Positions 27,107 through 35,736 are shown, numbered from the stretch's first letter. The stretch is DNA of 50,049 nt from an uncultured Clostridia bacterium (GCA_934149075.1 CAKPDR010000012.1:1-50049); one strand, 5' to 3'. Notes: generated from the letters alone by a model not told the origin. Made by a program: numbers and translations.

Positions 27107-29149
27107 TTAAAATAATGATTTTATTTTACTTATTAAATAATGGCTTCCACCTAAATCTCTACCATTTTCTACCATACTTATTATTAACAATTGATTATTA
27201 TTTTCATCTGTTGTAAAGCAATCAAACCAACCAAGTACATCGGCATCTGCATTTTTAGAACCCTTCAATTCTGCAGTACCTGTTTTTCCTGCAATTGTCC
27301 TTCCAGAAACCTTCATGTCTTTAGCTGTTCCTTGTTCTACAACTTGTATTAAATCCTCTTTTATTGTATTCGCTGCATCTTTAGAAAATGCGTTTTCTAC
27401 TAAATATTCTGTTTTATTTTTATCATTTTCTTCCAAATAAGGTTTAATCATGTTTCCATCATTTGCAAAAGCAGAATATATTGAAGCCATATGTATAGGA
27501 TTTACAAGGATTTCACCTTGACCATATCCACTATCTGCTAATACCTTTTCATTTTGAATATCATCACTATTTGAATATTGAGATTTTGATGTTGCTAATA
27601 TAAAGTCTATATTTTCTCCAAATTTTATTTTCTTCAAACCACTTGTAAAATTGCTTTTTCCAATTTGCAAAGCTGCCTGAGCAAAATAAATATTATCAGA
27701 ATATATCAAAGCATTTTTCAAATTTTTAGGTCCATTATATGCTGTAAGTGTTGTTATATCATATTCGCCCCATCCATCTTTTTTCCAACTTAATCCACTA
27801 TAAGAAAAAGTATCATCTACTTTTAATGAATCAGTTGTTAATCCAATTGCACCTGTTATAGGCTTAAATGTTGAACCAGGGCAATAACTTTGTAAATATC
27901 TTGCAAGCATTGGATTTTTTTCATCATTTTTGATTGAATTCCATTTTTCAGTATTCATTCCTAATGCAAAATCATTTGGATTATATGATGGCGTACTTAC
28001 AAGCGCTAATAATTCACCTGTTTTAGGATGCATTACAACAAAACAGCCTTCATTATCTTTAAGTTCACTATATAGTTTAGTTTGAATATTTGAATCTATT
28101 GTTAATTTTATATCTTCACCATTTTTCACATCAATTTTAGCAATATCAGCTTTTCTAGTTCCATCAGAACTCTCAATATATATTTCTACTCCATCTTTTC
28201 CTTTTAGTCTTTCTTCATATATTTTCTCTAATCCTGCTTTTCCAATAACACTTGTACTTGTATATCCTTTTCCTCTATTTTCTTGCAATTCCTCTGCTGT
28301 AATATTCTGTACATAACCAACTAAATGTGCAGCAGCTTCTCCTAATGGATATGTTCTTCCTTTATCAGTCTTTATCTTTACTCCTGGAATCTGAAGCAAT
28401 TGATTTTTTAAGTCTGTGTCATCTATTGAAACTTTCTTTATTGGAACAAAAGAATCATCTTTCACCCAAGATACTGATATACTTTTATTTATCGAATCAG
28501 CTGTCACACCTAAAAGACTAGCCATTTTTTCTATATTTTCATTTTTACTCTCTCCAAGTTTTCCAGGCACTATTCCAACAGAGGATACTGAGCCTTTGCC
28601 TGCCAATAACTGTCCATTTTTATCTGTAATTGAACCTCTTTCAGCAGATATTGTTTTTATTCTAACTTTATCTGTATTGTTTAATTGAGGAAATATCAAA
28701 CTAGAACTCCAATTAATCTTATATCTGTTTTCTTTATTCTTATTTGCACTTTTATCATTATTTTGGTATTGTGTTAATCTAACTGTATTTTGGAAATCAA
28801 TTTGACCAGCTTCTGTATTCATTGTTGAATTATATGTAATTTTACTTGTTTTTGAATCTTCTTCTTCGATTCCCGTAATTTCAATTTTCATATCTGTCAT
28901 ATCAATTCCATCATAAATATTTTTATTTCTAGAAACGAAATCATCTTTGGAAATTTGTGCTTTTGAATCATCTGTTAACATATCATACATTTCATCATAT
29001 TTCTGTTCATTAATATAAGCTATATATTGATTCCAAATATCTTCTGGATTCGATTTTATTTTATTATTTGTGTATAATATTATGCCTCCTGCAATTACTA
29101 AAACTATTGCAATTACTATAATTATCCATATTATAATTTTCTTGTTCAT
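27107..29149 (-). CDS. Class B penicillin-binding protein (PBP2/MecA-type)
   Basis: Membrane-anchored D,D-transpeptidase for peptidoglycan synthesis. An N-terminal anchor (about 5-26), a MecA-type NTF2-like domain (about 30-150), a PBP dimer domain (about 165-330) and the transpeptidase domain follow in order. Active-site motifs are STFK (Ser426, Lys429), SDN (484-486) and KTG (622-624). Length 680 aa is normal. The MecA_N domain is shared with Bacillus PBP3 and staphylococcal PBP2a but does not itself imply beta-lactam resistance. Confidence 0.93.
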   Translation of the reverse strand: MNKKIIIWIIIVIAIVLVIAGGIILYTNNKIKSNPEDIWNQYIAYINEQKYDEMYDMLTDDSKAQISKDDFVSRNKNIYDGIDMTDMKIEITGIEEEDSKTSKITYNSTMNTEAGQIDFQNTVRLTQYQNNDKSANKNKENRYKINWSSSLIFPQLNNTDKVRIKTISAERGSITDKNGQLLAGKGSVSSVGIVPGKLGESKNENIEKMASLLGVTADSINKSISVSWVKDDSFVPIKKVSIDDTDLKNQLLQIPGVKIKTDKGRTYPLGEAAAHLVGYVQNITAEELQENRGKGYTSTSVIGKAGLEKIYEERLKGKDGVEIYIESSDGTRKADIAKIDVKNGEDIKLTIDSNIQTKLYSELKDNEGCFVVMHPKTGELLALVSTPSYNPNDFALGMNTEKWNSIKNDEKNPMLARYLQSYCPGSTFKPITGAIGLTTDSLKVDDTFSYSGLSWKKDGWGEYDITTLTAYNGPKNLKNALIYSDNIYFAQAALQIGKSNFTSGLKKIKFGENIDFILATSKSQYSNSDDIQNEKVLADSGYGQGEILVNPIHMASIYSAFANDGNMIKPYLEENDKNKTEYLVENAFSKDAANTIKEDLIQVVEQGTAKDMKVSGRTIAGKTGTAELKGSKNADADVLGWFDCFTTDENNNQLLIISMVENGRDLGGSHYLISKIKSLF

Positions 29150-29246
29150 TTATCACATCATCCCTTTCTTATTTATGAAATAATTATATAGTATTATATT
29201 TTTTATTGCAAGTTTTTTTCCACAACACTTCTTAGAAATATATATT

Positions 29247-29282
29247 AAAAAGAAAGCGGTAATTTTTTCGCTTTCTTTTTTG
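29247..29282 (-). terminator. Terminator after the 29297 gene
   Basis: AAAAAGAAAGCG pairs with CGCTTTCTTTTT around an AT-rich loop. Its T-rich flank fits termination on either strand, most simply of the 29297-30052 transcript. Confidence 0.7.
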
Positions 29283-29296
29283 TATCAATCTTATTT

Positions 29297-30052
29297 TTAG
29301 ATATGTGCCATATTTTTTAATTTTATTCCGTATTTTTTTTCCATTATTGGAGAAATTGACGTAATCTTTTTTTTGTCTAACAATAAATCATCACTATAGT
29401 TAATCGCATTTTCATCTGGATGAACAAGAATGCATTTAATATTAAAATTTTTTGCAATTTCTGAAATTTTCTCATCAATTTCTCCAAATGCAACTACAGC
29501 ATATGGTTTTATGATTTCACCATCACGTTTTGTTTCGCACGTAATTTGGTTGTATACTCCCAGAAGATTTGTTAACTCTTCTAACTCATTTAATTTCAAC
29601 CAGAAACTTGGAAGAAATGTTAACTCTTCTTCGTTTTCTGCATATTGTTCAGTATCACTGTCTGCAGGAAAAACGTGCACTATTTCTTTGGGTAACATAT
29701 TATAAATCAAAAAAGGTTTTCCATGAAAGTGTGATACGTTTCTATTGTTTATCGTAGAAAATGCAACATACTTTCTTCTTCTAAATACCTCATAGTATTC
29801 TTCGGACCGGTAATCTCCACCAAAGTCTGTGTCCACTCTTCCTAAAAAATGGAATTCCTTTCCTTTCGGTATTTCAATTACTTTTTCAATGTCATTAAAA
29901 GAATTCCATGTCTTTTGCGAAATATCTTTACATGCATATTCCCTACATTCCTTATAAGTTAAGATTTGTATTTCTCTTTTTAATGCAGATATTTGCTCTG
30001 TAAAGAGCGATGAATTCCGTAATTCCCAATCTCGTTTCATTAATTGATACAT
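29297..30052 (-). CDS. Uncharacterised protein
   Basis: A 251-aa soluble protein of mixed alpha/beta character that I do not recognise. The N-terminal half is helical; a central stretch (about 92-130) contains the pattern RRRKYVAFSTINNRNVSHFHGKP and the C-terminal third has a Rossmann-like strand-turn near IKPYAVVAFGEID and KCILVHPDENA. AGGAGGAAAAC precedes the ATG. It has its own terminator and stands apart from neighbours, so it is probably monocistronic. Its pattern is a little like NAD-dependent transferases, but no catalytic triad can be assigned. Confidence 0.55.
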   Translation of the reverse strand: MYQLMKRDWELRNSSLFTEQISALKREIQILTYKECREYACKDISQKTWNSFNDIEKVIEIPKGKEFHFLGRVDTDFGGDYRSEEYYEVFRRRKYVAFSTINNRNVSHFHGKPFLIYNMLPKEIVHVFPADSDTEQYAENEEELTFLPSFWLKLNELEELTNLLGVYNQITCETKRDGEIIKPYAVVAFGEIDEKISEIAKNFNIKCILVHPDENAINYSDDLLLDKKKITSISPIMEKKYGIKLKNMAHI

Positions 30053-30174
30053 TTTTGTTTTCCTCCTGTAAAAAATTTTTTTATTAAATTGTTACATTCT
30101 ACCTGTAAAACAGGATTTTTAAATACTTCCTTTAGTATTTTATCACATTTACATAATTTAGTCAATTGGGCTTT

Positions 30175-31053
30175 TTATTTCCAACTTTCTATAAACTCTT
30201 CTGGAATTTGTAAATTTCCTTTTCCTTCACCTAAATTTATTCCAACTTTATTCTTTCCATGGTAATCACTTCCACCACTTCTAAAATATTTTCTATCTCT
30301 TGTTAATTTTAATAAATATTTAATTTGTTCATCGTTGAATTCACTATGCATACATTCAATTCCATCAATACTGTAATTTGCTAAAATTTCGTCTATAAAC
30401 TTTTCTTTATCTTCAGCCCATTTATATATAAATAAGTGTGGCAAAAATATCAATCCATCACATTTTTTTACTATATCTATAGCTTCTTGTATAGATGGAT
30501 AGTCTGCTGTCTTGTCTATATATAACTTGCTATTAACATCTCCACAATATTTTTTAGAAAAATTGTCAAATGTATCTAATATACCTTGTGGAAATATACT
30601 TTTATTTTCTTCATATTTTATAAGTTCTTTGTATATGCACACACTTGCCCATTCTTTTTCTGGATTAAAACTATTTTCAAAATCTTCAGAAAATTTCAGA
30701 CCCATTTCTTTACAATTTTTATATAAAATACTAAAGTACTTTTTTTGCAATTGTGTTTTTGTCTTATCTTTATAATATACATCTGCCCAGTCTTGCATTT
30801 TTTCTGTGTCAATTTTATATCCTAATATTTCTATCAATCTCCCTTTATAGCTACATTTAATTTCAATTCCTGGAATTATTGTTCCTGTATAATATTTTTT
30901 CACATCAATATTTTTCAATTCTTTATAGGCATTACAATTATCATGGTCAGTTATTGATATATAGCTTAGTCCCTTCTCCTCTGCCTTTTTTAAAACATCT
31001 ATTAGACTATCTGCCCCATCTGAATATGTAGTATGAATGTGCAAATCAATCAT
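30175..31053 (-). CDS. PHP-domain phosphoesterase
   Basis: Metal-dependent phosphoesterase of the PHP family (as in RNase AM/TrpH and histidinol-phosphatase-like enzymes). DLHIHTTYSDG at the N-terminus and ITDHDN (about 36-41) are the metal-binding motifs, with GGSDYHGKN near the C-terminus. The start at 31053 (MIDLHIH) has AAAGGTGAT upstream, better than an ATG three codons earlier. About 292 aa, typical. It is separated from neighbours; substrate unknown (RNA, or nucleotide). Confidence 0.88.
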   Translation of the reverse strand: MIDLHIHTTYSDGADSLIDVLKKAEEKGLSYISITDHDNCNAYKELKNIDVKKYYTGTIIPGIEIKCSYKGRLIEILGYKIDTEKMQDWADVYYKDKTKTQLQKKYFSILYKNCKEMGLKFSEDFENSFNPEKEWASVCIYKELIKYEENKSIFPQGILDTFDNFSKKYCGDVNSKLYIDKTADYPSIQEAIDIVKKCDGLIFLPHLFIYKWAEDKEKFIDEILANYSIDGIECMHSEFNDEQIKYLLKLTRDRKYFRSGGSDYHGKNKVGINLGEGKGNLQIPEEFIESWK

Positions 31054-31086
31054 ATTTATCACCTTTCTGTTTATAAACTTATTATT

Positions 31087-32052
31087 TTATTTTTGTTCCT
31101 GTTCTTTCCCTTGCTCTTTTGCAAGAAGTTGACAAAATTCTTGCTCTAGATTTATTATTTTATCCATCTGAATTTTTGTTTTTACTCTTGCTTTTAACGA
31201 TTCAATTCTCTTCAAATATTCATCTGAATTTTTAAATATTCTTTTTCTTTCTTCATTTCTTGTCTGTTTTATGCATTCAACTGCATTAGGATATGTTTTA
31301 TCACCAGAAGTGTACACTAATTCAGGTGTTGTCTCAGTCTTTCCTCTTTTAAATACTCGAATTTTATCATATAAATTTTTATCATCTATTTGTTGTAATG
31401 TTTCAAGCATTCTGTTGTATGCTCTGTCGTGATTTTCTGCAGTTACAGCTCTTGGTGGAAGATTTGACTCTATAAATCCCTGTTCCCTTTCATATGAAGA
31501 TAGCAAGCTTTCAAATCTGTCTACAGCTAACACATCTATTTCAACATTATATCCACCTTTTACTTCGATTTCTTCTCTTTCACCGTTTTCTTGTACTTTG
31601 CCTATCTTTGCCTTTCCACCATTTCTTTGAAAATCAAGTATTTCAAGATATCCATTTGTACTACCAAATGTGCCTTCTTGTATTATATTATTTCTTAATT
31701 GCACTGCTCTTTGTCTTAGATAATTGTCTAAAGCAGGAAGAATAAATTTTTGCAATTTCGCATAAGATTCATTAGGATATTCCTTTAATATTTGTTCATA
31801 GTATTTATGATAAATTGCAACTTCATCTGGATTTATCTCTACAAATAAATCTCCCGTCTGTTCTCTTTGTTTTTCTGCTTGTACAAATGCTTTTAATCCC
31901 GTTTTTCCTCCTCCAGCTTGTGAAACTATGAAAATAGATTTTGGGTTGTTTGATGTTTTTGTTCTCATTAATAATGCAAGCTCTGCCATCTTTAAACTTG
32001 ATTCAAATTCCTCTTTTGTTAAATCATATTTTTCATTCTTTATTTCTGACAT
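31087..32052 (-). CDS. Zeta toxin-family kinase
   Basis: Zeta toxins phosphorylate UDP-N-acetylglucosamine to block wall synthesis. Here Walker A SQAGGGKT (44-51) is followed by a VEINPDE motif with the substrate-interacting Asp/Glu, and by a conserved IIQEGTFGS segment matching the zeta family's distinctive GTF motif. About 320 aa; the C-terminal third is helical and Lys/Glu-rich. It starts 3 bp after the small upstream gene, forming a probable toxin-antitoxin pair. Whether the kinase acts as a toxin here is inference. Confidence 0.85.
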   Translation of the reverse strand: MSEIKNEKYDLTKEEFESSLKMAELALLMRTKTSNNPKSIFIVSQAGGGKTGLKAFVQAEKQREQTGDLFVEINPDEVAIYHKYYEQILKEYPNESYAKLQKFILPALDNYLRQRAVQLRNNIIQEGTFGSTNGYLEILDFQRNGGKAKIGKVQENGEREEIEVKGGYNVEIDVLAVDRFESLLSSYEREQGFIESNLPPRAVTAENHDRAYNRMLETLQQIDDKNLYDKIRVFKRGKTETTPELVYTSGDKTYPNAVECIKQTRNEERKRIFKNSDEYLKRIESLKARVKTKIQMDKIINLEQEFCQLLAKEQGKEQEQK

Positions 32053-32055
32053 TTT

Positions 32056-32253
32056 TTACTCCTTTACTTCCTTTAAATATTTTTCTATTACTTTGTTTAT
32101 TATTTCTTCATTTCCTAAATATATTTGATCTCTTTCATCTTCAAGTTTTACTATTTTTTCTTTGAATTTATCAAATTCTTTTTCTTTATTTTCTTTTATT
32201 TCTTTTGCAATTTTCAAATTAATAATATTTATGGCTAATTCTACCTGCTCCAT
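32056..32253 (-). CDS. Small coiled-coil protein, candidate antitoxin for the zeta kinase
   Basis: A 65-aa, highly charged, helical protein rich in Lys/Glu heptads (KEIKENKEKEFDKFKEKIVK). TAAGGAGAGAGG precedes the ATG. It lies immediately upstream of the zeta-like kinase on the same strand, the usual antitoxin position. It does not clearly resemble the epsilon antitoxin, so the role rests on context. The gap above (32254-32446) is a divergent promoter region with no gene. Confidence 0.5.
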   Translation of the reverse strand: MEQVELAINIINLKIAKEIKENKEKEFDKFKEKIVKLEDERDQIYLGNEEIINKVIEKYLKEVKE

Positions 32254-32446
32254 TTTCCTCTCTCCTTACATTAAAAATCTAATTATATTTTACATTGTTT
32301 TTTTACACTTTTCAAGTGTTTTTTTATTTTATTTCATATTATTGATTACGATCCATTGTTGCAATATATTTATCATTTTTTTAATTTCTCTTTTATTTTT
32401 TTATTAAAAGTGATATCATACAAAATATAATATAACACAATGGAGA

Positions 32447-33451
32447 GTGAAACAAATGATACAAAGAGAAAAAAATCCAGAATATCTAAATTCTTTTTTA
32501 GATTATTCAATAACCATATTAAATAAATCACCAAATTCGGTAAAAGAATATAATTATGATTTAACAAACTTTCTAAAATTTATGGCAATTCGTTTCAAAT
32601 TAACTAATGAAACTGATTTATCCCAAATAGATATTCTCATATTTACTGAAAATTATTTAAAAAAAATAACTCTTGATGACATTCATGCTTATATATCACA
32701 TTTGGCAATAGATAACAGAAGTAAAGCGACAACAAGGGCTAGAAAAGTTTCAACAATAAGAATATTTTTTAAATATTTATCTCAAAAAGCTAATATTTTA
32801 GAAATAAATCCTGCTCAAAATTTAGAAACACCAAAACTTGAAAAAAGAATGCCAAAATATTTATCCTTAGAAGATAGTAAAAAATTATTGAATGTTGCAG
32901 AAAACGAAGATAATAGGAATTACAAAAGAGATTATGCTATTACTACATTATTTTTAAACTGTGGTATGAGATTATCTGAATTGGTTGGAATTAATATAAA
33001 TGACATTGATTTTAGTGAATGTAAAATGACAGTAATTGGTAAAGGAAATAAAGAACGCACAATCTATTTAAATAAATCATGCATGGTTGCTTTAAATGAT
33101 TATTTGTCTTCTCGACCAGCTTCAAATATGGTAAAACATGATAGTAAAAATTCTGACAAAGCTCTCTTTTTAAGTGAGCAAAAACAACGAATTAGTAATA
33201 GAACTGTTCAAAATATAATTAGTAAAGAATTAAAACAGGCTGGATTAGATACCAAAAATTTATCTGTTCATAAATTAAGACATACTGCTGCTACCTTAAT
33301 GTATCAGTATGGAAAAGTTGACATTAGAGCTTTACAAGAACTTCTAGGTCACCAAAGTATTTCTACAACTGAAATTTATACTCATGTAAATAATGAACAA
33401 GTTCGTAATGCTATAGAGTCTAACCCTTTAGCAAACCCTAAAGATTTATAA
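32447..33451 (+). CDS. Tyrosine site-specific recombinase (XerC/XerD type)
   Basis: Tyrosine recombinase for chromosome-dimer resolution or related site-specific recombination. N-terminal SAM-like DNA-binding domain about 1-120; catalytic residues are Arg172, Lys197, His282, Arg285, His309 and the nucleophile Tyr318. The 334-aa length and lack of neighbouring phage genes fit a Xer-type housekeeping enzyme rather than a prophage integrase. GGAGAG precedes the ATG and a TATAAT (32426-32431) lies just upstream. A palindromic repeat lies about 0.56 kb downstream but no att-like site is visible. Confidence 0.9.
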   Translation: MKQMIQREKNPEYLNSFLDYSITILNKSPNSVKEYNYDLTNFLKFMAIRFKLTNETDLSQIDILIFTENYLKKITLDDIHAYISHLAIDNRSKATTRARKVSTIRIFFKYLSQKANILEINPAQNLETPKLEKRMPKYLSLEDSKKLLNVAENEDNRNYKRDYAITTLFLNCGMRLSELVGININDIDFSECKMTVIGKGNKERTIYLNKSCMVALNDYLSSRPASNMVKHDSKNSDKALFLSEQKQRISNRTVQNIISKELKQAGLDTKNLSVHKLRHTAATLMYQYGKVDIRALQELLGHQSISTTEIYTHVNNEQVRNAIESNPLANPKDL

Positions 33452-33483
33452 TTTATTTTATGATGAATTGAAAGGATTAAAAT

Positions 33484-34002
33484 ATGAAACAACCAAACCA
33501 AGAAATATTATTTAAAAATACAACTAAATATAATTCTAAAAATTATAATCAATTTATAGAATTTCATAATAAAAAATTTGCTTTTTCTAATAATTTTTAT
33601 ACTATTATTATGACTATATTATTAATTTATTGTATAATTTTAAACACAAAAAAATTAAATATTCCTTTTTTATTTCTTTTTGTAGCATTACTTATCGGCT
33701 TTTTATTATGGAGAATTTATTTTCCTATGAAGAGATACCAAAAAACTCAAAAAAAACTTGGTAAAATAAAAGAATCTCGTTATACATTTTCTTTTTATAA
33801 TTTATATTTTCAGCTTGATAAAAAGGTTATATATTATTTTAAATTATACAAAGTTTTTGAAACAAAAGATTATTTTTATTTATACATAAATCCAGACTAT
33901 GCTATGCTGGTTAATAAAAATAGTTTTGAAATTGGTACTTCAGATGATTTTAGAAAATTTATAAAGAAAAAATGTCTTTTAAAATATAGAAAAGCATTAT
34001 AG
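33484..34002 (+). CDS. YcxB-like membrane protein
   Basis: A 172-aa protein with two hydrophobic segments (about 35-53 and 58-76) and a C-terminal soluble domain. The stretch VIYYFKLYKVFETKDYFYLYI resembles the YcxB C-terminal domain, whose members combine two helices with a PH-like fold. The function is unknown. It lies 32 bp downstream of the Xer-type gene and may share its transcript. Confidence 0.6.
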   Translation: MKQPNQEILFKNTTKYNSKNYNQFIEFHNKKFAFSNNFYTIIMTILLIYCIILNTKKLNIPFLFLFVALLIGFLLWRIYFPMKRYQKTQKKLGKIKESRYTFSFYNLYFQLDKKVIYYFKLYKVFETKDYFYLYINPDYAMLVNKNSFEIGTSDDFRKFIKKKCLLKYRKAL

Positions 34003-34012
34003 TTTTTAAAAT

Positions 34013-34346
34013 TTACCAGTAGGGACACCCATAAATGGTCAAAATCTTTACCAGTGGGGACACCCTTTGCTTATACTGTTAACTTATGCTAAGCAATAAA
34101 TGTAAACTTTGAATGCAATTCCGAATGTGCATGTAGAACCTATAGAAATTCTTATGCAGTTTTACGGAAAGAGTTCACGAGAGTGGAAGGGTGCCATAAA
34201 ACAAATTAGAATTTCTTAAGGTTCGAAATAAGCCGAGGAATGAAATGAAAAATTTACATTTATTGCTTAGCATAAGTTAACAGTATAAGCAAAGGGTGTC
34301 CCCACTGGTAAAGATTTTGACCATTCATGGGTGTCCCTACTGGTAA
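34013..34346. repeat. Palindromic element A, complete copy
   Basis: A 334-bp element with terminal inverted repeats of about 95 bp, each beginning with two 35-bp units (TTACCAG starts at 34013 and 34048). Between the arms lies the conserved core (34122-34242) shared with the other palindromic elements, including GGAAAGAGTTCACGAGAG and its flanking AGAAATTCT/AGAATTTCT stem. It fills the 353-bp gap between the YcxB-like gene and dpaB, contains no gene and may fold into one long hairpin. Confidence 0.85.
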
Positions 34347-34355
34347 AATTTATAT

Positions 34356-34934
34356 TCATAATAATATTGGCTGAATTTGTTCATTATCTAAGGCATATTC
34401 TATAGTCTTTATCAAATATGATGGATCAAAAACTATAGAACGAGGTTTAGTAATTGGATTATCTTGCTTAAATGGAACAAAATAATAGTGTTTTCTATTA
34501 AACAATTTTCCTATGTTTTCTCCTGCACCCGAAAGTCCATTATTAGTTGATATAGCTATAACTACAGGTCTTTCTCTTCTTAAATGTGATTTAACAGCCA
34601 TAGTTGCTGAATTATCTATTATGTCATTTGCAAGTTTTGCCATGGTATTACCTGTTGCAGGTGCTACCACTAATATATCTAACATATCTTTGGGACCTAT
34701 TGGTTCTACTTCCTGAATTGTGTGTAGAATTTTGGTTCCAGTAATATCTTCAACTTCATTAATAAAATCTTCGGCTTTACCAAATTTAGTATCCATTGTG
34801 TAACTATTTTCTGACATTATTGGAATTACTTTAGCTCCTAATTTTACAATTTTCTTAAGCTCATCTATTGTTTTTCTAAATGTACAAAATGAGCCTGTCA
34901 TTACAAATCCTATTCTTTTTCCTTCTATGTTCAC
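34356..34934 (-). CDS. spoVFB: Dipicolinate synthase subunit B
   Basis: Flavoprotein-like subunit of dipicolinic acid synthase, needed for DPA in the spore core. The Rossmann/PPC-decarboxylase-like fold is visible: GFVMTGSFCTF near the N-terminus, VVAPATGNTMAKLAND and a late NNGLSGAGENI. GTG at 34934 is preferred since AAGGAGG lies 11 nt upstream. At 192 aa it is a normal length. The partner dpaA (spoVFA) is not in this window on either side, so the operon is split or the subunit is located elsewhere. Confidence 0.9.
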   Translation of the reverse strand: MNIEGKRIGFVMTGSFCTFRKTIDELKKIVKLGAKVIPIMSENSYTMDTKFGKAEDFINEVEDITGTKILHTIQEVEPIGPKDMLDILVVAPATGNTMAKLANDIIDNSATMAVKSHLRRERPVVIAISTNNGLSGAGENIGKLFNRKHYYFVPFKQDNPITKPRSIVFDPSYLIKTIEYALDNEQIQPILL

Positions 34935-35000
34935 AATTTAGAAATCCTCCTTTCATACTATTTATATATAATATGATTTTATGGAGAATTTTGTCGAAGT

Positions 35001-35027
35001 AAATTTTGAACCGGGTACCTTTTTTTA
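35001..35027. repeat. Short interrupted palindrome, decayed copy 3
   Basis: AAATTTTGAACCGGGTACCTTT matches the 1382-1412 copy but has lost the closing GTCCC pairing arm. It sits immediately beside the decayed palindromic-element core at 35075-35128, so this 400-bp gap appears to collect repeat relics. Confidence 0.6.
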
Positions 35028-35074
35028 CTATTTCATAAAAATTAATATTAAAAATATAGATTTAAATGAAATAA

Positions 35075-35128
35075 CGAATATGATTGGAAAAGCTTTAGAA
35101 ATTCTTACGAAATTTTATGGAAAGAGTC
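35075..35128 (+). repeat. Degenerate palindromic-element core
   Basis: The bases from CGAATATGATTGG through TTAGAAATTC to TTTTATGGAAAGAGT match the left half of the core seen at 34122-34242 and 41655-41778, after which similarity is lost. The overlapping 72-codon ORF (34981-35199) is best explained as a chance frame through this relic. Confidence 0.65.
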
Positions 35129-35195
35129 CTGAATTTTTTGGAAATTTTTATTTTTTAGATAAATTTTACATATTTTTCTCATCACAAAAATTCTA

Positions 35196-35224
35196 TTGAC
35201 ATTATTAACATAATATTATATAAT
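35196..35224 (+). promoter_or_regulatory. Consensus sigma-A type promoter
   Basis: TTGACA (35196-35201) and TATAAT (35219-35224) match the vegetative consensus exactly with a 17-bp spacer. The downstream leader of about 110 nt contains small hairpins (ATGGG AAAA CCCAT and CACC TTTATC GGTG) before the AGGAGG at about 35323 and the ATG at 35338. Confidence 0.85.
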
Positions 35225-35337
35225 GCCTTATATATGGGAAAACCCATTTGTATATAAATTTACCCCATTTTCACCTTTATCGGTGTTAATATATGTATTA
35301 AGCCATTAATTAATAATATATATAGGAGGAAAAGGTT

Positions 35338-35666
35338 ATGGCATACTACAACAATTTTTTTGGAAAAAAGCAAAAGAAGCAGATATCGTTATTTATAATG
35401 ATAAAACAGGGCACTGCATACATTGTGATGTAGATTTGTTATCCGAACTTTATAGCATTGTAGCCTACAGCATAGGTCATCCAGATGGAGATTGCGTTGA
35501 ATGTTTTAATTTACAAATTCATGGAACTAAGAAAAAGATCATTCCGATTAAATGTTTAAAAGATGAAAGTTTAGCTATACAAGTAGCTTTCTTACTTAAC
35601 CAGTTCGGATTAAAAATAGAAAGGTATTCTTGGAACGGATCCATTTATGTTGTTGTTTTAAAATAA
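35338..35666 (+). CDS. Small protein needing a -1 frameshift; unrecognised
   Basis: AGGAGG lies upstream of ATG 35338, giving MAYYNNFFGKK and then a short wrong-frame tail ending at a TAG. The heptamer A AAA AAG (35364-35370), in dnaX-like register, would move ribosomes into the -1 frame and join to KEADIVIYNDKTGHCIHCDV and the ~75-codon ORF to 35666. The joined protein has about 109 aa with a CIHC/C-rich middle and a C-terminal strand-rich end. An alternative is loss of one T from the T7 run just upstream. Function unknown; adjacent terminator at 35702-35736. Confidence 0.6.
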
Positions 35667-35701
35667 TATTATTTTTCACTAATATATTAAATGTACAAAA
35701 T

Positions 35702-35736
35702 GAAGGAGATAAAAAATTTTATCTCCTTCGTTTTTT
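35702..35736 (+). terminator. Terminator after the small gene
   Basis: GAAGGAGATAAAA pairs with TTTTATCTCCTTC followed by GTTTTTT. It ends the 35338-35666 transcript and also borders the end of the PAQR gene on the opposite strand, so it may work both ways. Confidence 0.8.

Noticed and set aside
32447..33451. Prophage integrase
   Set aside because: No phage genes or att sites are seen around it; the length and motifs fit a Xer-type recombinase.
34200..34235. tRNA-like GGTTCGAAAT stretch in element A
   Set aside because: No cloverleaf or acceptor stem surrounds it; it is part of the repeat core.
34981..35199. 72-aa ORF on the plus strand
   Set aside because: It runs through decayed repeat sequence, has no ribosome binding site and no conserved pattern.
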